Below are positions 43,670-53,799 of a stretch of 62,936 nucleotides of DNA, in pieces. Source of the stretch: an uncultured Lachnospiraceae bacterium (GTDB lineage Bacteria; Bacillota; Clostridia; Lachnospirales; Lachnospiraceae); NCBI GenBank assembly GCA_910577825.1, contig CAJTOK010000017.1:1-62936 (forward strand). Direction: 5' to 3'. A model generated the notes under the pieces. That model searched no databases. It worked only from the letters and a program-made list of their open reading frames with translations, and was not told where the DNA came from. A program made the translations under genes and the position numbers. Within the stretch, counting starts at the first letter, position 1; every line of letters starts with the position of its first letter.

Positions 43670-45403
43670 ATGAAAAAAACCAGGAACAGAAGTGTTGCCC
43701 TTTATATTATAATACCAGTTATTATCATAGGGCTTTTAAGCGGGTTTTCCATTAATGTTTCTTTATCAAGCCTTAACAAGGTTAACAATGCAAGCCATAA
43801 GATATCTGATGAACAGATTGAAAATATCACTGTTCTTAACAATATAAGTGTAAGAAGTGAACGCATACAAAGAATTATGTATGAACTCTGCATTGCAAGC
43901 AATAGGACCTCAATGGAACAGATATGGGCAGAAGCAGAAGATGCAATTAAAGAAGCTGGTGTTATTATGCAGCAGCTTAGCGGCATGTTTACAGATAATG
44001 AAGTAAAAGATAAATTTGCAAAATATGAACTTGACTATTCTGCATTTATAGAAGATGTAGAAAAACTTGCAGGACTTGCATCAAAGGATACCGCAGAAGC
44101 TATAAATTTTGCATCATATAACCTTGCCAGGTGGTCAGATATTTTACAAGGGGACATTAACAATATTATAACTGCTAATGGCAATGTAACAGAAGGGCTT
44201 AAAAATGAGCTGGATTCAGTATACACAAAGTCAAAAACAACAGGCATTGTACTTCTTTTTGTTATTTTTATAGTAATAGTTATGGTAATTATTACTATAT
44301 TACTGGCAGTAATAAAGCCTTTAGGGAAAATGAATACTGAGCTTGACAGCATTGTGAATGATATTAATGCTGGCAGGGGGGATTTGTCAAAAAGGATTTC
44401 TGTTAAATCCGGCAATGAGATAGGCCGTGTATCCCTTAATATTAATGAGTTTATAAGCAAGCTGGAAAATATAATGCGGATAATAAAAGCTAATTCCAAA
44501 GACCTTGATAATAGTGTAAGTAATGTTGCAAGAAAAGCAGAAAATGCAAATGCCAGTGCATGTGATATATCTGCGGTAATGGAAGAACTGTCTGCCACAA
44601 TGGAGGAGGTAGCAGCTACAGTCCATAATGTTGATGAAGAAACAGTAAGCGCCAATGGCAAAGTGGATAATATGTCAGAAGAAACAGGCGAAATACTGGA
44701 TTATGCAAAACAGATGAATGAACGTGCCACAGGGCTTGAAAAAACAGCTGAAAGCAGTAAGAATGAAGCTAACAATATGCTTTCTGTAATTATGCAGGAA
44801 TTAAAAGAAGCCATGGAAAACAGCAGGCAGGTAGAAAATGTGTCACAGCTTACAACAGATATTTTAAGTATATCAAGCCAGACGAACCTTCTTGCACTTA
44901 ATGCGTCTATTGAAGCAGCAAGGGCAGGTGAGGCAGGAAAAGGGTTTGCTGTTGTTGCAGATGAAATCAGGCAGCTTGCAGAATCAAGCAAGGATACAGC
45001 CAATAATATCCAGGGAATTAATGAAATGGTTATTGAGTCTGTACACGGGCTTATAAATTCAGCTAATAAGATAACAGAATTTATCGAAAGCACAGTGCTT
45101 CCTGATTATGATAAATTTGTAACAATAGGGCAGCAGTATAATGCAGATGCAACACATATTAATGATACAATGAATAACTTTGAAAAGCTTTCATCTGACC
45201 TTGCAGGTATAATTAATTCAATAACTGGTTCTATAGATGGCATTACAAAAGCAGTTGAAGAAAGTGCAGATGGCGTGGCAAGCGCTGCTGGCAATGTTGA
45301 TTCAATGGTTGCCAGTATAAGTGATATGAATAAGGAGATGGGGACTAATGAAGAAATTTCTGCAAAGTTTAAAAAGGAAACTGATTGTTTTGTAAATCTT
45401 TAA
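43670..45403 (+). CDS. Methyl-accepting chemotaxis protein
   Basis: 577 aa from ATG 43670, where AGGAGGT is 6 nt upstream. TM1 at residues 10-30, helical sensor to about 200, TM2 near 205-225 (IVLLFVIFIVIVMVIITILL), HAMP with RGDLSKRI, and a cytoplasmic part with QTNLLALNASIEAARAGEAGKGF. Sensor is of the small four-helix type, so ligand cannot be guessed. It differs from the chemoreceptor at 40648 over the whole sensor. Confidence 0.93.
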   Translation: MKKTRNRSVALYIIIPVIIIGLLSGFSINVSLSSLNKVNNASHKISDEQIENITVLNNISVRSERIQRIMYELCIASNRTSMEQIWAEAEDAIKEAGVIMQQLSGMFTDNEVKDKFAKYELDYSAFIEDVEKLAGLASKDTAEAINFASYNLARWSDILQGDINNIITANGNVTEGLKNELDSVYTKSKTTGIVLLFVIFIVIVMVIITILLAVIKPLGKMNTELDSIVNDINAGRGDLSKRISVKSGNEIGRVSLNINEFISKLENIMRIIKANSKDLDNSVSNVARKAENANASACDISAVMEELSATMEEVAATVHNVDEETVSANGKVDNMSEETGEILDYAKQMNERATGLEKTAESSKNEANNMLSVIMQELKEAMENSRQVENVSQLTTDILSISSQTNLLALNASIEAARAGEAGKGFAVVADEIRQLAESSKDTANNIQGINEMVIESVHGLINSANKITEFIESTVLPDYDKFVTIGQQYNADATHINDTMNNFEKLSSDLAGIINSITGSIDGITKAVEESADGVASAAGNVDSMVASISDMNKEMGTNEEISAKFKKETDCFVNL

Positions 45404-45446
45404 GTAAGATAAACAGGTATTTAAAATGTAAAAGGTGGCTTTTAAA

Positions 45447-46151
45447 ATGAAAGAGAATAATAAAATTGCATATTGTACACAGTATTCAATGTGTGTGGCA
45501 GGAGGTTTTATTGCAGCATATGCAGTATTAAACCATGCGGATTTTCTCGCATCTGCCCAGACAGCGAATCTTATAAACCTTGTATTGTGTATAACTGGGA
45601 AGGATTTTCCACAAATGTGCCTGCGCCTTATAGCAGCAGTAATTTATATGGCGGGGCTGTCAGTCCCGGTAATAGTTGCAAAGTATACACACATCAATAT
45701 GAAGCTGTTGTGCATATTTATAGAAATGTCTATGATAGTAATTTTATTTTTCATTACTAAAAGGGTAAATACAATTATTGCGTTATATCCTGTATTTTTT
45801 ATGACATCAATACAGTGGAATTCATTTCCTGGCGCCGGGGGCTTTGTAAGTTCTTCTATATTTTCAACTAATAACCTGAGGCAGTTTACTACATCATATG
45901 TAGAATACATTTGTAGTAAAGACAGGGAACATCTCAGGAAGACAAAGTTCTTTGGAGGGGTTCTTCTGTCATACCATGCAGGTGTTATATTTTCATATTT
46001 TATTTATAAACAGTTTGCAATGAAGGGTGTTATATTCTGCCTGCTTCCATTATTAACTGGGATGTTATTCCTTGAAATGGAGAATGGCGGTTTTGCAGGA
46101 GTTAAGAAAGAACTTCTGGCTGCAAGAAGGATAATTGCAGCAGGAAAATAA
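45447..46151 (+). CDS. DUF1275 (YoaK-like) membrane protein
   Basis: 234 aa with six hydrophobic stretches. GGFIAAYAVLNHADFLASAQTANLINL resembles the TGN-like first loop of DUF1275 proteins, and IQWNSFPGAGGFVSSSIFSTNNLRQF is its second conserved half. ATG 45447 has AAAAGGTGG 8 nt upstream. The stop (TAA 46149-46151) lies just before the malQ gene. Function of the family is unknown, with transport suspected. Confidence 0.85.
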   Translation: MKENNKIAYCTQYSMCVAGGFIAAYAVLNHADFLASAQTANLINLVLCITGKDFPQMCLRLIAAVIYMAGLSVPVIVAKYTHINMKLLCIFIEMSMIVILFFITKRVNTIIALYPVFFMTSIQWNSFPGAGGFVSSSIFSTNNLRQFTTSYVEYICSKDREHLRKTKFFGGVLLSYHAGVIFSYFIYKQFAMKGVIFCLLPLLTGMLFLEMENGGFAGVKKELLAARRIIAAGK

Positions 46152-46171
46152 TGTTTGGAGAGGAGATTTTA

Positions 46172-47761
46172 ATGGACAGGAGATTAAAAAGAGGGGCAGG
46201 CATATTACTTCCTATAAGTAGCCTGCCTTCACCATATGGAATAGGCACATTTGGCAGGGCAGCATATGAATTTGCAGATAAGTTAAAAAGGGCAGGGCAG
46301 ACATACTGGCAGGTACTTCCTATAGGGCCTACAAGTTATGGGGACAGCCCGTACCAGTCATTTTCTACATTTGCAGGCAACCCGTATTTTATAGACCTTG
46401 ATATGCTTGCAGAAGAGGGGCTTCTTAATAAAAAAGACCTTGCGGCAATAGACTGGGGATATGCAGAAGATAATATAGATTACAGTAAAATATATGAGAA
46501 CAGGTTTAAAGTGCTTAAAGAGGCATTTGTAAAGACAAAGGAATGTGACAGCAAAGAATACATCCAGTTTATAGCAGAAAATAAAGACTGGATTGAAGAC
46601 TATTCATTATTTATGTCATGTAAAGAATATTTCGGGCAGAAAGAATGGCTTTTATGGGATGAAGATATTAAGATGAGAAAGCCACAGGCAATTAAAAAAT
46701 ATTCAGGACTTCTAAAAGAACAGGCTGGTTTCTGGAAATATGTACAGTTTAAATTTTACAGCCAGTGGAATAAGCTTAAGAAATTTGCCAACAGCAAAGG
46801 AATAAAAATAATTGGTGATATCCCTATTTATGTGGCACTTGACAGTTCAGATGTATGGGCAAACCCTGGACAGTACCAGCTGGATGAAAAACTTATGCCG
46901 GTAGACGTAGCTGGATGCCCTCCAGATATATTTTCAAGTTATGGCCAGAAGTGGGGCAATCCATTGTATAACTGGGATGCCATGGAAGAAGACGGCTTCA
47001 AATGGTGGAAAAGAAGGATGAAGTCTGCTGCAGGGATGTATGATGTAATAAGGATTGACCACTTTATAGGAATGGCAAAATATTATGCAATACCTGCAGA
47101 TGGCGTGCCAGCAGAAGGTGAATACAGGCAGGGGCCGGGAAACAAGCTTACCAGTGCAATAGATGAAGCAATAGGTGATGCACAGATTATAGCCGAAGAC
47201 CTTGGCGTGGCAATGCCAGAGGCAAAGAAACTCCTTAGTGAAACAGGTTATCCTGGAATGAAAGTGCTGGAATTTGCATTTGATGGCAGCAGCTCTAATG
47301 AATACCTGCCACATAACTATGATAAAAACTGTGTTGTATATACTGGCACACATGATAATGAAACACTGTCAGGATATCTTGGCACACTCCGTGGCAAAGG
47401 TTATAATTACCTTAAATCATATACTGGTGGCAAAAGCAATGAAGAACTTGCTATGAAAATAATGCAGCTTGCTTATGGAAGCACTGCGGATACAGCAGTA
47501 CTGCAGATGCAGGACATACTTTTTAAAGATAATGCTGCAAGGATGAACCTTCCTTCAACTATAGGGCAGAACTGGAGATGGAGGCTTAAAAAAGGCGAAT
47601 TTACACAAAGGGAAGCAGAGAAACTTTTTAATATGGCAGAACTTTATTACAGGCTTCCAGAAGAAACATATAATGAGCTTAAAGCAAAGGAAGCAAGAAA
47701 ACGCCAGAAAGGAAGCAGGGGACAGAAAAACAGGGGAAGAAAACGCCGCCGTATGGCATAA
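46172..47761 (+). CDS. malQ: 4-alpha-glucanotransferase (amylomaltase)
   Basis: 529 aa, GH77. RGAGILLPISSLPSPYGIGTFG, YWQVLPIGPTSYGDSPYQSFSTFAGNP, VIRIDHFIGMAKYYAIP (nucleophile Asp), IAEDLG (acid/base Glu) and YTGTHDNETLSGYLG are all present. It transfers maltosyl units during maltodextrin or glycogen metabolism. ATG 46172 is preferred over the in-frame ATG 46151 because GGAGAGGAG lies 6 nt before it. The basic C-terminal tail (KRQKGSRGQKNRGRKRRR) is an unusual extra feature. Ends at a strong terminator. Confidence 0.95.
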   Translation: MDRRLKRGAGILLPISSLPSPYGIGTFGRAAYEFADKLKRAGQTYWQVLPIGPTSYGDSPYQSFSTFAGNPYFIDLDMLAEEGLLNKKDLAAIDWGYAEDNIDYSKIYENRFKVLKEAFVKTKECDSKEYIQFIAENKDWIEDYSLFMSCKEYFGQKEWLLWDEDIKMRKPQAIKKYSGLLKEQAGFWKYVQFKFYSQWNKLKKFANSKGIKIIGDIPIYVALDSSDVWANPGQYQLDEKLMPVDVAGCPPDIFSSYGQKWGNPLYNWDAMEEDGFKWWKRRMKSAAGMYDVIRIDHFIGMAKYYAIPADGVPAEGEYRQGPGNKLTSAIDEAIGDAQIIAEDLGVAMPEAKKLLSETGYPGMKVLEFAFDGSSSNEYLPHNYDKNCVVYTGTHDNETLSGYLGTLRGKGYNYLKSYTGGKSNEELAMKIMQLAYGSTADTAVLQMQDILFKDNAARMNLPSTIGQNWRWRLKKGEFTQREAEKLFNMAELYYRLPEETYNELKAKEARKRQKGSRGQKNRGRKRRRMA

Positions 47762-47800
47762 TTGCAGGTGTTATTTTTATAATTTTAATATTAATAATAG

Positions 47801-47841
47801 AAGCTGGAACATTTAATAAAAATAAATGTTCCAGCTTTTTT
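47801..47841 (+). terminator. Strong terminator after malQ
   Basis: AAGCTGGAACATTTA and TAAATGTTCCAGCTT form a perfect 15-bp stem with a short loop, with T residues following. Confidence 0.92.
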
Positions 47842-47852
47842 AATAAATAATA

Positions 47853-47906
47853 TTGACTTTATAGGAAAAAAATGTATAATTATATACATGAACAACCGAT
47901 TGCGCA
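47853..47906 (+). promoter_or_regulatory. Promoter and LacI-type operator of the galactan-locus AraC gene
   Basis: TTGACT (47853) and TATAAT (47875-47880) are 16 bp apart. GAACAACCGATTGCGCA at 47890-47906 is identical to 60380-60396. It lies at the expected start of transcription, so a repressor bound there would block it. TTGCGCA is a partial palindrome as in LacI-family operators. Confidence 0.65.
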
Positions 47907-47932
47907 CCTTTAAGGAAAGAGGAAATTAATCT

Positions 47933-48880
47933 ATGGGAAAGACAAGGAAGTCTAAAATAGAACTCCGTTATTATAAGATGCCAGCAGGTATACCTGTTTT
48001 AGCACTTTTAGGAAAGGAGTGGATAAGGACTTATGGCGTGGGGATAGATTATTTACACTTTCATAATTGCATGGAAATCGGGTACTGTTACAATGGCACT
48101 GGCATATTAACCATCGGGGAGGAAGATTACCATTTTTCTGGAAACCAGTTTTCCATAATACCACAGAGCTGCCCGCATACAACTACAAGTGACCCTGGGA
48201 CGCTAAGCCGCTGGGAATATATTTTTGTTGATGTAGATGAACTTTTTAAAGAATTATACCCATCCAGCATTAATGAAAAAAGAGTCCAGTGGATTACCAG
48301 CAGGATTAATTCAAAAGGCCTTTTTCTAGAAGTGGCAGATTACCCGGCAGTTGCAGGCAAAATCCGTGAGGTACTGGATATTATGAGAAAGAAAGAGGAA
48401 TTTTATCCAGAAGAAGCCAAAGGGGTTTTAATATCATTGCTGCTTGGGATTGCAAGAAGAAATAAAGACAACAATACAGATACCGTCCAGGGCATTGAAG
48501 ATAAGAAAAATAATATTATTGTTTCGGGGACTTTAGATTACATAAAGGAACATTATATGGAGCCAGTACGCATAGAACAACTGGCAGGGAAGTTCCATAT
48601 AAGTGAAACACATTTCCGGAGGCTGTTTTCTTCATGCCTGAATATGGGACCGCTAGAATATATTAACCTTGTGCGTATACAGAATGCCTGTGAAATGCTT
48701 AGAAAAACAGACAGACTTGTGTCAGATATTGCATTTAAATGCGGTTTTTCTACACTTTCAACATTTAACCGTAATTTTAAACAGGTAATTGGATGTTCAC
48801 CATACGAGTGGAGAAAAAACCCGTCAAATTTTGAACAACAGATAATGAAGTTTAATATACATTCGGAAGAAGGATGGTAA
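47933..48880 (+). CDS. AraC-family regulator of the galactan locus
   Basis: 315 aa. The N-terminal cupin-like ligand-binding part has FHNCMEIGYCYNGTG and FSIIPQSCPHTT. The C-terminal AraC DNA-binding domain has IEQLAGKFHISETHFRRLF and VSDIAFKCGFSTLSTFNRNFKQ. It is probably an activator responding to a sugar. The gene is directly upstream of the GanSPQ-like operon and of tandem GAAAATGCAA half-sites at 48980 and 49001. Its own transcription appears governed by a LacI-type operator. Confidence 0.92.
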   Translation: MGKTRKSKIELRYYKMPAGIPVLALLGKEWIRTYGVGIDYLHFHNCMEIGYCYNGTGILTIGEEDYHFSGNQFSIIPQSCPHTTTSDPGTLSRWEYIFVDVDELFKELYPSSINEKRVQWITSRINSKGLFLEVADYPAVAGKIREVLDIMRKKEEFYPEEAKGVLISLLLGIARRNKDNNTDTVQGIEDKKNNIIVSGTLDYIKEHYMEPVRIEQLAGKFHISETHFRRLFSSCLNMGPLEYINLVRIQNACEMLRKTDRLVSDIAFKCGFSTLSTFNRNFKQVIGCSPYEWRKNPSNFEQQIMKFNIHSEEGW

Positions 48881-48975
48881 ACGTTTAAGTATAATGTATT
48901 ATAAAAAGGGAATATTAAAAATAGACATAAAATTGTATATAGGCTGGATTTTTAATAGCAGTTTTATAATAAGAT

Positions 48976-49038
48976 AATCGAAAATGCAATGTATATGATT
49001 GAAAATGCAAACAGCGTCCCAGAGTATAATGGTATAAT
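48976..49038 (+). promoter_or_regulatory. AraC-type direct-repeat site and promoter of ganS-like gene
   Basis: GAAAATGCAA occurs at 48980-48989 and again at 49001-49010, 21 bp apart, or two helical turns on the same face. TATAAT follows at 49025 and 49033, with no good -35. This geometry is that of a half-site pair for an AraC activator contacting polymerase. Confidence 0.6.
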
Positions 49039-49100
49039 ATGCCTATAAAAAGTAGTAATTACTGCTTAAAATTGTATAAAATTACTAACCAAGGATGGTT

Positions 49101-50460
49101 ATGAATTTATCTAAAGGAGGAAAAAGGAATGAGAAAAAAATCATTAGTATGTTGCTTTGTGCAACAATGGCAGCAACAATGGTAACTGGATGTGGTGATA
49201 CATCAGGAGACGGGGACAAGACACCTTCATCAAATGCTGGCAGCCAGGCAGACGGGGACAAGGCAGGCGGCAGTTCAGGTGAAACTGTTAAACTTACACT
49301 CTGGGCTGCAGAGGAAGACCAGGATTTTGCAAAGGAACGTGTAGAAAAGTTTAAGGCAGCTTATCCAGATACAAAATTTGATATCCAGATAGGTGTTGAA
49401 TCAGAGTCTACAGCTAAAGATACTGTACTTACAGATATTGAGGCTGCAGCAGATGTATATTCATTTGCAAGTGACCAGCTTGCTGACCTTGTAAAAGCAG
49501 GTGCGCTGGCAGAGCTTAATGAAGAGGTTGATACAGTGCTTTGCTAAAACCGGCAAATCACTTGACGATATAAAAAGTACCTATGTGGCAGATTCGGTTG
49601 AAGCAGCAAGTATAGACGGCAAGCTTTATGCTTTTCCTGCAACAGGGGCTAATACTTACTTCCTGTATTATGATTCTTCTGTTATTACAGCAGAAGATGC
49701 TGCAACATGGGACACTCTTCTTAAAGCAGCACAGAAGGCTAAAAAGAAAGTAGGCATGACATTTAATTCAGGCTGGTACAATGCTTCATTCTTCTATGGC
49801 GCTGGATTTACTACTGACTTAAATGCTGACGGGACTACTGCGATTGACTGGAATGGAACAAGTGCAGACGGGCATTCAGGTGTTGATGTAGTCAAGTCAA
49901 TGTTAGATATAGCATCAAACCCTGCTTTCCAGCCAATGACAAGTGATAATGGTTCTAACTTAATTGCATCTGGCGACCTTTGTGCAGCAGTATCTGGTAC
50001 ATGGGATGCTGAAGTTGCAAGTAAAGTATGGGGTGATAACTATGCAGCAATTAAACTTCCTGCTTTTTCAGTTGCAGGCAAAGATGTACAGATGAGGCCA
50101 GCTTATGGATATAAGTTTGAAGCGGTTAATGCCTATTCAAAGAATTTAGGATGGGCTGCACTTCTTGCACAATTTATGACTAATGAAGAATCACAGACTA
50201 TCCGTTTTGAAAAACGTGGCGAAGTTCCTACTAATAATGCTTCACTCCAGGCAGATTCCCTTAAAACTAATATTGCGGTAGTTGCTGCAGTATCAGAAGG
50301 CGAAATAGGTGTAATCCAGAAAGTAGGCGGCAAATACTGGGACCCTGCATCAACATTTGGTGAGCTTATAGCAAAAGGCAAACTTTCTGCCAAAGATGAC
50401 AAGAAGATACAGGAAGCTCTTGATAACCTGGTAGCTGGTGTAACTGCACCATTGAGTTAA
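49101..50460 (+). pseudogene. ganS: GanS/MalE-like binding lipoprotein, frame-disrupted
   Basis: A solute-binding lipoprotein with TGC lipobox, and LTLWAAEEDQDFAKERVEKF as the mature start. The two parts (49101-49547 and 49543-50460) are in different frames. An extra T in CTTTG at 49540-49542 turns VLAKTGKS into a stop at 49547. The strongest RBS, AAAGGAGG at 49114, is ahead of ATG 49129, but that frame is broken by a seven-A run. A start at ATG 49101 avoids this. With both repaired it would be a normal binding protein for galacto-oligosaccharides. May be a true mutation or a sequencing or assembly error. Confidence 0.8.
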
Positions 50461-50566
50461 AAAGTAAATTAAGCAAATAAATTATAGCAGGCCAGGCAGG
50501 TGCAGTATATGCCTGCCTGTTGTACCAGATACCATATATATTTATATGCCGGAAAGGAGAAAGATT

Positions 50567-52022
50567 ATGAAAAAGGAGTCAAAAGGCGCTGTGGCAGCAG
50601 TTAAAGCTTTCTTTAGTGCTATTGGTGTTTTTTTCTCCGGCTTTGGGACAGCAGTTGCTAAGGGGGATATTTTTGTAAAGCTGACATTATTATGGTGGGG
50701 AGCTGGTTATGTCCGCAGGAAACAATATGTTAAAGCTGTTATTATGACAATAGTTGAAGCAGCAGTAATATTGTTTACTATTATGTTTGCTTCTGAATAT
50801 GTGCCAAAGTTTGGTACTTTGGGAACTGTAAGGGCCGAGAAAGTTTTAAACCCGGTTACAATGAAAAGTGAGTTTAATGATTATGACCACTCATTTAAAA
50901 TCCTGCTTTTCTCCCTGTTTAGTTTTGTAGTATGGTTTGCTGCAATAATTATCTGGATGAAAAACATGATGAGTGTTTATAAACTCCAGCAGATGGAAGA
51001 AAACGGGGAACATATTAACACATTCAAAGAAGATGCAAGGATGTTTGTAGGTGAGAAATTCCATATTACATTACTTACACTTCCTGTAATTGGCATTATT
51101 ATATTTACAGTTATACCAATCCTGCTGCTTGTGTTTGTAGCATTTACCAACTATGACCAGCAGCACACGCCGCCTACAGAGCTTTTTACATGGGTAGGAT
51201 TTAGCAACTTTATTACACTTTTTGGCGGCGGCGGGCTGACAGCAACATTTGGGTATTCGTTTGTACGTGTACTGGGCTGGACGCTGGTATGGTCATTCTT
51301 TGCAACACTTACTACTTATATTGGCGGCATTCTTTTGTCAATACTGTTAAACAGCAAAAAGACAAGAGCACCGAAATTCTGGCGTCTGTTATTTGTAGTA
51401 ACCATTGCTGTGCCACAGTTTGTATCACTTCTGCTTGTAAGGAACTTCTTTTCAGATGGCGGTATTGTCAATACAATTTGTGAACATATACACCTGACAG
51501 GGTTTTTACAGGATATCGGGCTGGTATCAACTAATTATATCCCGTTTTTGTCTGCACCTGGCTGGGCACATGTAATGATAATCCTTATTAATATATGGAT
51601 TGGTGTACCTTACCAGATGCTTGTTGCAACTGGTGTACCGATGAATATTCCAGAAGACCAGTTAGAAAGTGCAAAAATGGATGGTGCGAAACCGTTCCAG
51701 ATTTTTGTAAAGATTACAATGCCATATATGTTATTTATTACAGGACCTGCACTGGTTACAGATTTTGTAAAGAATATTAATAACTTCAATATTATACCTT
51801 CTTACACAGGATGTTTACACAACTACTAACCAGGCTCTTGCAAATTCCCAGGCAAAAGAAGTGGATTTGCTTGTAACATGGCTTTTCCGCCTGACGCAGG
51901 ATTACTACAACTACAAGATGGCTTCAGTAATTGGTATTGCTGTCTTTGTCATATTTGCAATATTTACACTGGTAGCATTTAACTATATGATTAGCGGGGA
52001 TAAGGAGGGGACATATCAATAA
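50567..52022 (+). pseudogene. ganP: GanP/MalF-like permease, frame-disrupted near the 3' end
   Basis: From ATG 50567 (RBS AAAGGAG) the frame encodes a long N-terminal membrane region then MalF-type segments and the EAA loop ESAKMDGAKPFQIFVKITMPY. The frame breaks at NFNIIPSYTG near 51795. Reading continues one position later as YLLTQDVYTTTNQALANSQ through QDYYNYKMASVIGIAVFVIF to a stop overlapping the next ATG. The expected text is NFNxIYLLT, consistent with two missing bases near 51795. The stop at 51829 truncates the last membrane segments. Otherwise as in the B. subtilis GanP permease. Confidence 0.8.
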
Positions 52023-52882
52023 TGAAAACAAAAAAAATGAAGGATAGCCGTTTATCTACGATTATACTTCACAATGTGCTTATTGGGATACTGGCATTTA
52101 TATGGCTGATTCCGATTGTATGGCTGGTATGTACCTCATTCAGTGCATTTTCAGGAATAAATACAAGTACGTTTTTTCCAAAAAAATGGGGCATTGTGAA
52201 TTATATAAAATTGTTCCACCCGGATAGTGTGGCACAGTTTCCAAGGTGGTTTTTAAATACCTTTATTGTTGCATGTTTTACCTGCGTAATTTCTACAATG
52301 TTTGTACTTATGGTTGCTTATGCAACTTCAATTATGCGTTTCCCTATGAGGAAGCCGCTTATGAATATTGCAGTTATACTTAACCTGTTCCCAGGAATGC
52401 TTGCAATGATAGCTGTTTACTTTGTATTAAAGACATTTAACCTTACAAATAGTTATGCAGGGCTTATCATGGTTTACTCGGCTTCATCGGGTTTAGGATA
52501 CCTGATTGCCAAAGGGTTCTTTGATACAGTGCCAAGGGCGCTCTGTGAAGCAGCACGTATTGACGGGTGCAGCGAGGCACGTATATTTTTCCAGATGGTA
52601 ATTCCTATGAGCCGTCCTATAGTCGTTTATACAGTTATCAACAGTTTCCTTGCACCATGGATGGATTTCGTATATGCCAAGATGATACTTAATGCAGGTG
52701 TATCTTCCAAATATACAGTTGCTATAGGGCTGTACAAGATGCTGGATAAGAATCTTATCAATAATTATTTTACCCAGTTCTGTGCAGGCGGCGTACTGGT
52801 TTCAATACCTATATCCATATTGTTTATGATTATGCAGAAATTCTATGTTGAAGGTATTACAGGAGGCGCTGTAAAGGGATAA
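52022..52882 (+). CDS. ganQ: GanQ/MalG-like sugar permease
   Basis: A 286-aa permease with six membrane segments and the EAA loop EAARIDGCSEARIFFQMVIPM. ATG 52022 overlaps the restored ganP stop. AAGGAGGGG upstream supports it. It would pair with GanP to import galacto-oligosaccharides made by the secreted GH53. Intact, unlike its two upstream partners. No ATPase in the window, so a common MsmX-like subunit is presumed. Confidence 0.9.
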   Translation: MKTKKMKDSRLSTIILHNVLIGILAFIWLIPIVWLVCTSFSAFSGINTSTFFPKKWGIVNYIKLFHPDSVAQFPRWFLNTFIVACFTCVISTMFVLMVAYATSIMRFPMRKPLMNIAVILNLFPGMLAMIAVYFVLKTFNLTNSYAGLIMVYSASSGLGYLIAKGFFDTVPRALCEAARIDGCSEARIFFQMVIPMSRPIVVYTVINSFLAPWMDFVYAKMILNAGVSSKYTVAIGLYKMLDKNLINNYFTQFCAGGVLVSIPISILFMIMQKFYVEGITGGAVKG

Positions 52883-52915
52883 ACTAAAAATAAAGACTGG
52901 ATTGTACAAAATAAG

Positions 52916-52957
52916 AAAACCATAGCCTGGAGGAGCTGTTTTCAGGCTGTGGTTTTT
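52916..52957 (+). terminator. Terminator after the importer genes
   Basis: AAAACCATAGCCTG pairs with CAGGCTGTGGTTTT (one G-U), loop of 13 nt, and T residues follow. Confidence 0.85.
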
Positions 52958-53003
52958 ATTATACAATTTATGGGGCAATAATAAAAAGAGAGGTAATTTA
53001 TAG

Positions 53004-53774
53004 ATGCAGAATATAAAAAGACCTGCCATGTGGAGGCTGCCCAGTGTTAGTGCTGACGGGCTGAAAATATTTGCATGTATTGTTATGTTTATACAGTCTG
53101 TGGGCATTGCAATTATAGAAAATGGAATAATACATCTTGGCAATTATACACAGGCAGAGTTATCCCAGGCACTGGCAGATGATTCACATCTTATGGTTCT
53201 GGCAGGCACAGGTTCGGTGCTGCAGTTAATAGGAGGCCTTGCTGTACCGCTTTTTGCCTATCTGCTAGTTGAGGGATTCAGGAATACATCAGATTTCCGT
53301 AAATATCTGGTTTCCATGCTGGTATTTGCAGTTCTAAGTGAAATTCCATATGACCTTGCAACCAGCGTAGAATTTGTTGACTGGTCAAGCCAGAATGCAC
53401 TTTTTACTATGTGCATATGCCTGCTTCTTTTATATTTCCTTAGCATGTTTAAAGATGGAAAAGGGATTATGTATGTTATTGCCAGGCTTACGGTAATACT
53501 GTGTGCTGTATGCTGGGTGTCACTTTTCCGTGCAGCATATGGGCTTTGTATGGTATTGCTTGTTGCAGTATTTTATATTTTTTACACAAGGAATGTACTT
53601 AAAACCATTCTTGGCATGATAATAAGCCTTTTATATGTAACAGGCCCTTTATCATTTTATGTTATATGGTTTTACAATGAAGAACGCAAGGACAAACTGC
53701 CTAAATATGTATATTATGCTTTTTACCCGCTGCATCTTCTGGTACTCGGGCTGGCTGCAAAATTTATATTATAG
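53004..53774 (+). CDS. TraX-family membrane protein
   Basis: 256 aa with about seven hydrophobic segments. The TraX family blocks VSADGLKIFACIVMFIQSVG, PLFAYLLVEGFRNTSDFRKYL, SEIPYDLA and QNALFTMCICLLLLY are present. In plasmids TraX acetylates pilin, but chromosomal homologues have unknown membrane roles, probably acyl transfer. It starts 47 nt after a terminator, with AGAGAGG before ATG 53004, and is followed by the GH2 gene after 25 nt. Confidence 0.85.
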   Translation: MQNIKRPAMWRLPSVSADGLKIFACIVMFIQSVGIAIIENGIIHLGNYTQAELSQALADDSHLMVLAGTGSVLQLIGGLAVPLFAYLLVEGFRNTSDFRKYLVSMLVFAVLSEIPYDLATSVEFVDWSSQNALFTMCICLLLLYFLSMFKDGKGIMYVIARLTVILCAVCWVSLFRAAYGLCMVLLVAVFYIFYTRNVLKTILGMIISLLYVTGPLSFYVIWFYNEERKDKLPKYVYYAFYPLHLLVLGLAAKFIL

Positions 53775-53799
53775 GATAACTGTTCCAGGAGGAAAATAA

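Noticed and set aside
48878..48887. TAAACGTTTA palindrome as a CcpA/cre site
   Set aside because: It overlaps the stop codon of the AraC gene and does not fit the longer cre consensus. Palindrome alone is weak evidence.
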